A stretch of DNA of 60,000 nt, from assembly GCF_037975245.1 (NCBI RefSeq), contig NC_092578.1:9344359-9404358 (forward strand). Reading direction: 5' to 3'. Shown here one piece after another: positions 54,186-60,000 of this stretch. How positions within the stretch are numbered: the first letter of the stretch is position 1; the number at the start of each line of letters is the position of its first letter. The notes below the pieces were generated by a model, which had not been told where the DNA came from, did no database searches, and was given only the letters and a program-made list of their open reading frames with translations. This DNA comes from Apostichopus japonicus. Taxonomy: Eukaryota; Echinodermata; Holothuroidea; Aspidochirotida; Stichopodidae. Both the position numbers and the translations under genes were made by a program.

Positions 54186-54247
54186 TTGTGTCCTGTGTTG
54201 TTGGCCCTACAGTAGATCTCCTGTAGGGCCAACAACACAGGACACAA
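54186..54247. other. Perfect 27-bp inverted repeat with 8-base loop
   Basis: The arms at 54186-54212 and 54221-54247 are exact reverse complements (ttgtgtcctgtgttgttggc, ending cctacag). The loop is tagatctc. It lies about 0.8 kb upstream of the DNAJ ATG, on either strand of a possible 5' intron. It could be a DNA palindrome from a small inverted duplication or a structured RNA. It is too perfect for a typical ancient miRNA. Confidence 0.9.
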
Positions 54248-55734
54248 ACCTCGAGGCCTCAAAGCTTGTCCTATATATGACTTCTGTGGAGTAAAATTTC
54301 ACATACCACAAACTAAGGGAGCCAAATCAAGATATTTTTGTCAATCCTGGCTGAAACGTCTTAGTGAGCTATGTACCACCCAAGAACTGTTAAGGGAAGC
54401 TTTGTAGGAAAACCTCACCATCCAGACTAAACTATCAGAAGTGCAATACAATCTCACATGACAAGGAAAGGACAATCTATCATGAAGGCAACCAACTAGA
54501 ACCTTAGCCGAAACAGTCATATACATGTGCATATACTCTCAAACCAAAACAAGCTGTTGCTATTATCAGGGATTATACAATTTATGCGACTTGCAAGATG
54601 TGGATTTTGGACTTGTTAGCTAAAATGTATTTGAGGAGCATGATATAATCACACTACCCAAGGGTGCCAGTATGATGTACAAATAATGTATCTGTAGCTG
54701 TGGTTGTACAGTAAGGGGCACAAAGAAAGATCTTGTTACAGAAACTAGGTAATTGGCTAAGATGAGTAGTGTGCAGGATAAAAGTAATATATGCTGCTGC
54801 CTACAGCATCCACCAGCCCCACACAAAGCTATCAGAAAACTAGATCAACTTGGAAATGTCCAATATTATGGTAGCAGAATGATCAATATTTACCAGCAAT
54901 TACTGAAACTATTTTAAATGAGACCTTTTATGACCACCAAAAACAAGAGTACCTGGATGTAAGACAATATGAAATTAATGGTTGGCAAGAAAGGGGGAGG
55001 CATTGTTCTTGATTTTGGTGACGATATCAGATTTATCCTTTATGAAGCTGAAGACATTGAAGATATCTGGTTAGAAGTTGAGTCCCCCCCCCCCCCCTAC
55101 TCTAGGAGCATACTCTCATGTGTAATATATAAAAAGATCTGTATAGTGCCAAAACAGGCTGGGTAAAACTCTTCCATAATGCACTTAATGTACTGTATGC
55201 TTTCTACCAAGATATATTATTCTAGGTGACTTCAATTTTACTACATGACTAATATAAACAACACTAACTGGAATAACACTACATGACACTTTCATTTACA
55301 TCAAAGTTCTAGTAAACTGCCCAACACGAGTGACCTTAATAGATATATGTGTGCACTACAAACAAACTAATTAGCAGTGATGTTACTGTGCCTCAGATCA
55401 GAATAGGTGAACATTTCCCTGTTTATTTTTCTTGTTCATGTAAAAGAAAGCAGAAATGTAATTATAACCATATCACTTTGGAGCTGCCAACCTGAATGTA
55501 GCTTCTGAGTGTAAATGGTGCAACAATAACAAAATGGCAATTATCTCTTTAAGCTAAAAGCATGCTTATATGTTCAAGACAGCAAGATTGTCCATCAGAT
55601 GAAAATATTTTAAATGTTTACATGGATGGAATTTTAAAAAAAACTGAAGAATTTCTCAGATTGGGAAATTACTAGGAGTTATAGTTGGCAAAACAAGTTG
55701 ACCACATATGGGCATTGGGAAGATAAGCTATTGC

Positions 55735-56099
55735 TTAAAGGCATTGCTTGAAGACTCGCCCCAAACCGCCTGCTGCCTCCTGAAAGAGTTAACTTTCCGT
55801 TGCTTGCAAGTGAAGTTTTCTTCTTGTCGCTACAAAATGCAGACAGTAATGCAATGTGATACCTTGTTATCTTTTATCTGGACCTGAGATGTCCACTGCT
55901 GCTATGTACACTGTGTTGTGGGTATTGACCGTACAGTAGCTGTATGTATTGACTGTACATTATGTCTAATTACCGACGGTAGCAAGCTGTGTGTGTATTT
56001 AGATGGTAGTGTCTAACACTTCTGTTACACCTCATTTGAAAGTAGGTCAGATTACCGGCATCAGACGTTTCTTTCTGCGCGAGTCTTCACTGCCTTTAA
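55735..56099. mobile_element. TTAA-flanked MITE family A, copy 3
   Basis: Begins TTAAAGGCATTGCTTGAAGA and ends gcgagtcttcactgccTTTAA. It is close to copy 2 in length (365 against 367 bp). TTAA is intact on both sides. Confidence 0.78.
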
Positions 56100-56402
56100 T
56101 GAGTTACCCACGAATAAAGTCTAAATATATAATTTGTCTTTGAAATGGTGGCATAACGTTAGGCATATGGCCTAGGCTATATTCAGCAGGTATAAATAAG
56201 AATAAGCCGGTATTCGCCAGCAAGAAACACAACAGACTGGGCAAACGAGAAAGTGAACATATGATATAGCCTATTGCTAGGAGCCTAAGCATATATTCTA
56301 CACAACTGCCAGTGTAGGCTTACTTTAAATGTGACACTTAGCCTAGTACTGGTATCTAGGCTTAACATAATTCACTAAAACGAACGAAGGCTACCATTTA
56401 AA

Positions 56403-56450
56403 CTTACCAAGGAAATGAAATCCAAATTATGTGAACCTTACCTGCTCTCA
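56403..56450 (-). promoter_or_regulatory. Donor-like sites of a possible non-coding first exon of the DNAJ gene
   Basis: On the minus strand CCTTG|GTAAGT ends at 56408 and AGCAG|GTAAGG at about 56441. Either could end a 5' UTR exon spliced to the leader before 53414. No ATG-led frame is needed, so the evidence is only the splice consensus and position. Confidence 0.3.
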
Positions 56451-57390
56451 CACAGTTATAGTTACTTAGCATTAAATTACTGTTTAGCTGTTTGCCTGTT
56501 ACATTGTGTCAAAGGAAGCTGTAAAGTTTGTGTTGACACGCATAGCATAACCGACAAAGGTACGACCTCATAAGAAATTTCCCGAATTCCAAAGATGACG
56601 CAAGGTATGAATATGTATGAGACCGTTGTTTTGATTTCGGCCACGGTGTTTGGATATTTCTCGTTAAATTGTAGATGTCAACAGAGTTTCTTAATAAGGG
56701 TATCTCCATTACGACACTAGACCGTTTACTCAATAGGCAACTTATTTTTGGAACATTGAAACTAATTCTGTAGGTTCTCCGAAACGGAACACGTATGGAA
56801 ATCGATAAATCAGATTTTATACGAAAGGTAGAGATCGAGGTGCAACGACAAGAGATGGTGGCCGCTTATGCTATACTGTAGTAGTACTACTAGTACTCTT
56901 TTTATTTACTCGATGAGGCGGTGTGGGGTAAGGGGGGGGGGGGTGTGAGCAGAGTGGACAAAGTAGGAGGCCAGTTGGTATTATATGATTTTCCCCCTTT
57001 GTTTTTTCTTGGGGGGGGGGGCTTTTTTTCTATTACTACTTCAGTTGGTTAGCAGTACATAGCCTTTCTGAAATAAAGGCAGAACAAAGACTGCCTTAAA
57101 TTTACAGCACATTTCAAGTTTTCAATAAACTCTTAATAATTACATGTTTGATGATTATTTTCAGTTCATCTTCTATGTTGGTAGGATCGAGTTATTGGGT
57201 CAAGTTACAGAAAGTATTTCGTATATTTGAAGGTGTTTAAGAACAATTTGATTTCTCATAGGATTGTAAAGGAAACAAATGTCTGTTTTAGTTGGTCGAT
57301 CGTGCTTTAGTATAGGCTATTCACACTTATAAGTGATTTTCGACAAACATATAGTAGCCTACACCACGAAGTTCCGTATTTCATAGGTCT

Positions 57391-57684
57391 TTATGTTATG
57401 CTTTTCGCAGGATGATTGAAGGGGGCAATGCTAAAGGATAAACTGATCGAGGTGTAGAATGCTACCCGGATCGACTTAAGCGACACATTTTGTACCCAGT
57501 GAACGCCAAGGAAATCAGTATCTCTACCAGCTATTGGCGCCTCGGACCCAGAGCTGAACCGATTCTGAGGCAACGTGCTGGTAAGCCATGGTACCCCTAA
57601 GTATTGAGGCGGTGTACCATGCATGGTGGGTTTTGCTGCCGGTGGACAAAAAGCTTGATATACCGACCGACAGTTATCATTCAT
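57391..57684 (-). CDS. Unrecognised 97-codon ORF
   Basis: The minus-strand frame starts MNDNCRSVYQAFCPPAAKP and includes GVPWLTSTLPQNRFSSGSEA and RDTDFLGVHWVQNVSLK. Its base composition is less skewed than that of nearby DNA. A donor-like CCGG|GTAGCA on the minus strand falls after NVSLKSI. It may be a first exon or chance. No family is recognised. Confidence 0.2.
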   Translation of the reverse strand: MNDNCRSVYQAFCPPAAKPTMHGTPPQYLGVPWLTSTLPQNRFSSGSEAPIAGRDTDFLGVHWVQNVSLKSIRVAFYTSISLSFSIAPFNHPAKSIT

Positions 57685-58245
57685 ATTTTATTAGCGTTCT
57701 TTTTGTTTCGGGTAAAAGCTATACAAGTTTCTATGTATGCTGAATGGAGACTATAGGGAACTTGGTATGGAGTACAGGGTATATCGCTTCACAAATAATT
57801 AAATCAGACTGAGTCGTTTTTGACAGAGTTGCAATGCTGGTTCAACTTGTAAGATTTTGAATAAACTTACGGAGAGAATGCAACGCATTCGTATTTGCGC
57901 AAAATGAAACGCACGCAAGTTAGGCGAATATCATAATTAAATTACCGTACATCTGCAGTTAACTATAGACAGTATTGATATTTGGAGAGCGTGCGAAGGG
58001 GATGATATCATATCCTCGAATAGTATTCGAGGATGGGGAGTATTCGAGGATAGTATTCTAGGAGAGGAAATGAACGCTACGCGAACGACGATGTCAAACT
58101 ATAATTCGGTTAATAAGGATTGTTAATTTCCGGCACGTTCTTAGTTCTCCACCGGAGTTACAGGTTTAAGTTCTCGGCTTCCTCGTTACGTATACAGACA
58201 TGTTCTTATTTCGTTTGATTATGTGATAGTTTGTACCACCGGTAT

Positions 58246-60000
58246 CAGGTGCGTATCCAGGGGGGGGGCGTTGGGGGCGCGCGCCCCCCGGGTAAGAAAA
58301 AGAGAAGAGAAAAAAAGAGAAGAAAAAAGGAAAAAAGAGGGGGGAAAAGGGGAAGGAGAGGAAGGAAGGGAAAAGAGAAAGAAGAAAGAGAGAAAAAGGA
58401 GAAAAAGAGGGAGTAAAAGAAAAACGCGAAGACACCGGGAAGAGAAAGAGGAACAGTGACATCATTACAGCGCTGGTAGCCAGTGACGGATCAATGATTT
58501 CGTAAAAGTGTGACTCACCTTACCCCTACACCGACAACTCCATTTTTTTGACGTTTCCATTTTCCTCTCTCACTAATGATCTATATATATACTATATATG
58601 GTCTATCATAACGCGTGTGTAGAATTGTGCTATGAAACCAACTGTGGCTGGTCTCGAACTCGACCGTGTCGTCGGGGAACATGACGCATTTTGGGATGGG
58701 GGCGACCGCCCGCCCCCCCCCCCATTCAACATTTTTTAAATGATATCGCTAAGTAATTTCAAAATAGAAAGTGCTTAGAGGCAACTTACAAGGCCTGGGA
58801 AGTGTCATTTCCAGCGATCTGGGAGACATTTTCGGCCAAAATTTGCTTGTACGCTTCGCGCTAACAAATGGTCCTGGGTAGTGCCATTTCCAGCGATCTG
58901 GGAGGCAAAATTTTCTTGTACGCTTCGCGCCAACCTATGGTGGCGCTACGCTTAGATAATTTGCCTACAGGCTTCGCCCCTCCCTTGGCAAATTCCTCGC
59001 TACGCGCCTGTTCGAATTTGTAACGCAAACAGCAGATATCACATCATATCAGTGAGCATGAAAATGGCGTTCCAGGATGAAAAGCCTCAAAACTGTCCGA
59101 CTTGCCTGAAAAAATAACCAAAAATTTTCGCGCGCGAAGCGCGCGTTCAACGTGTTCATGTCAATATCATATAAGCAAGCATCGGTTATGACATCGCATG
59201 CCATCATGTACCGTACGGTCCGTTCAAATTGCGCAGTATACCGCGGGATGCTAATGTAAACAATGACATGTCTCATGTAGATGTATAAAAAGCATGGAGG
59301 TCCAATTATGTCAAAACTCTCTTTTACATTAGTAATGGCGAATTAGGGCCTGCACCCCCGCCGCGCAGTGGCGGAGCGTGCATATGGTCAGGGGGCGGAT
59401 GCCCCCCCCCCCTGACGGACTCAAATGGACTGCTGGTGCCTTTTTCAGCTCTTTACCACTTTTTAATTATTCGTGATTATTGACTTTTTTATTGCGCTCT
59501 CATCTACTTATTGACATTTGTCACATTTTGTTGGTGTAATTTGGCGATGACACCTTATTCTTCGTTTATCTAAAAATTACCCAGGCCCGGAAAGGGTCAT
59601 TTCCTGCGATCTAGGGAGTATCTTTACTCAAAAATTTTCTGTACGCTACGCGCCAACCAGTGGTGGCGCTCCGCTTAGATAGTGTCGAAAGCGCCCCTTC
59701 AGACCATTCTCGCCACTCCTGACCAATACCCCCACTGCCGCCGCGCCTCCTACGCCTATGTGTGTAGTGTTCGGTTTCGGAAATATCTGCTATTTTTTCA
59801 TTTCCTTCAACCAAGTTTTATAATAGCCGTTATAACAGGTTTTAATATTTCTACACCAATAAATTAACTGTGTCTGAATTTTCGACAATTTCTGACCAAC
59901 ATTCTACATCACACTTCCCTCTACTCGTGCAATTTGACCGGTCTGTTAGGGGTTGAAGGAAGTTTTTTCTATATTGGTTGTCCATAGATGAAATTTTGTA
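58246..60000. mobile_element. TIR element family B, copy 2 (inverse, continues past the window)
   Basis: Inverse of 23406-25666. Starts CAGGTGCGTATCCAGGGG, then the purine tract, ttggctggtctcgaactcgaccg, the gcgcgaagcgcgcg palindrome, and ends at the window edge with ttggttgtccatagatg, matching 23847-23870. It carries a ~76-bp tandem duplication at 58800-58934 that copy 1 lacks, and a 372-bp insertion at 59366-59737. Confidence 0.75.
59366..59737. mobile_element. 372-bp hAT-like MITE with exact 8-bp target duplication
   Basis: The ends are CAGTGGCGGAGC and CCCCCACTG. The 8-mer CCGCCGCG stands on both sides (59358-59365 and 59738-59745). The unoccupied site is seen in copy 1 of family B near 24609, where ggaggcgggggctgcag runs through. 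The right part shares gtacgctacgcgccaacc with other hAT-like elements of the window. Confidence 0.85.

Overview
The window is nuclear DNA of a multicellular animal. It has spliced genes with consensus GT-AG introns, tRNA-derived SINEs, several families of small DNA transposons, minisatellites and many poly-G/poly-C runs. The protein families and repeat types suggest an invertebrate deuterostome, perhaps an echinoderm. That placement is inference; no single sequence here proves it.

Layout: (1) About 3.06-20.40 kb, + strand: a CAP-superfamily (CRISP/GLIPR1/PI16-like) gene. Seven coding exons were rebuilt by matching splice sites, reading frame and family motifs. The 5' exon with the signal peptide and at least one exon between 14.86 and 19.27 kb were not found. 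The C-terminus ends in a hydrophobic tail that suggests a GPI anchor, and an alternative exon at 11.20 kb would give a shorter secreted form. Its introns are crowded with minisatellites, hAT-like and TTAA-flanked miniature elements, a SINE and a nested THAP-domain element. (2) 29.02-30.03 kb, + strand: a complete two-exon gene for a 75-residue LYR-motif microprotein. It closely resembles the vertebrate MIEF1 microprotein (AltMiD51), which in vertebrates is an upstream ORF of MIEF1; here it stands alone. (3) 53.41-35.16 kb, - strand: a complete eight-exon gene for a 234-residue DNAJB6/DNAJB2-type J-domain chaperone. All exon phases join, from MTDYYDLLG to a conserved C-terminal block. Genes 2 and 3 are convergent.

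The rest is repeats. A pair of inverted ~2 kb copies of one TIR element lies at 23.4-25.7 kb and 58.2 kb to the window end, and the second copy is split by a 372-bp hAT-like MITE with an exact 8-bp target duplication. There is also a 495-bp element with 35-bp TIRs around an internal tandem array, a 72-bp repeat array (24 codons, so it stays open as ORF), a ~32-bp repeat array, and a 27-bp perfect hairpin upstream of the DNAJ gene. At the far left a short exon-like segment is duplicated in tandem. I see no bacterial, viral or CRISPR-type system. The most interesting points are the stand-alone LYR microprotein gene and the dense, datable record of nested transposition.
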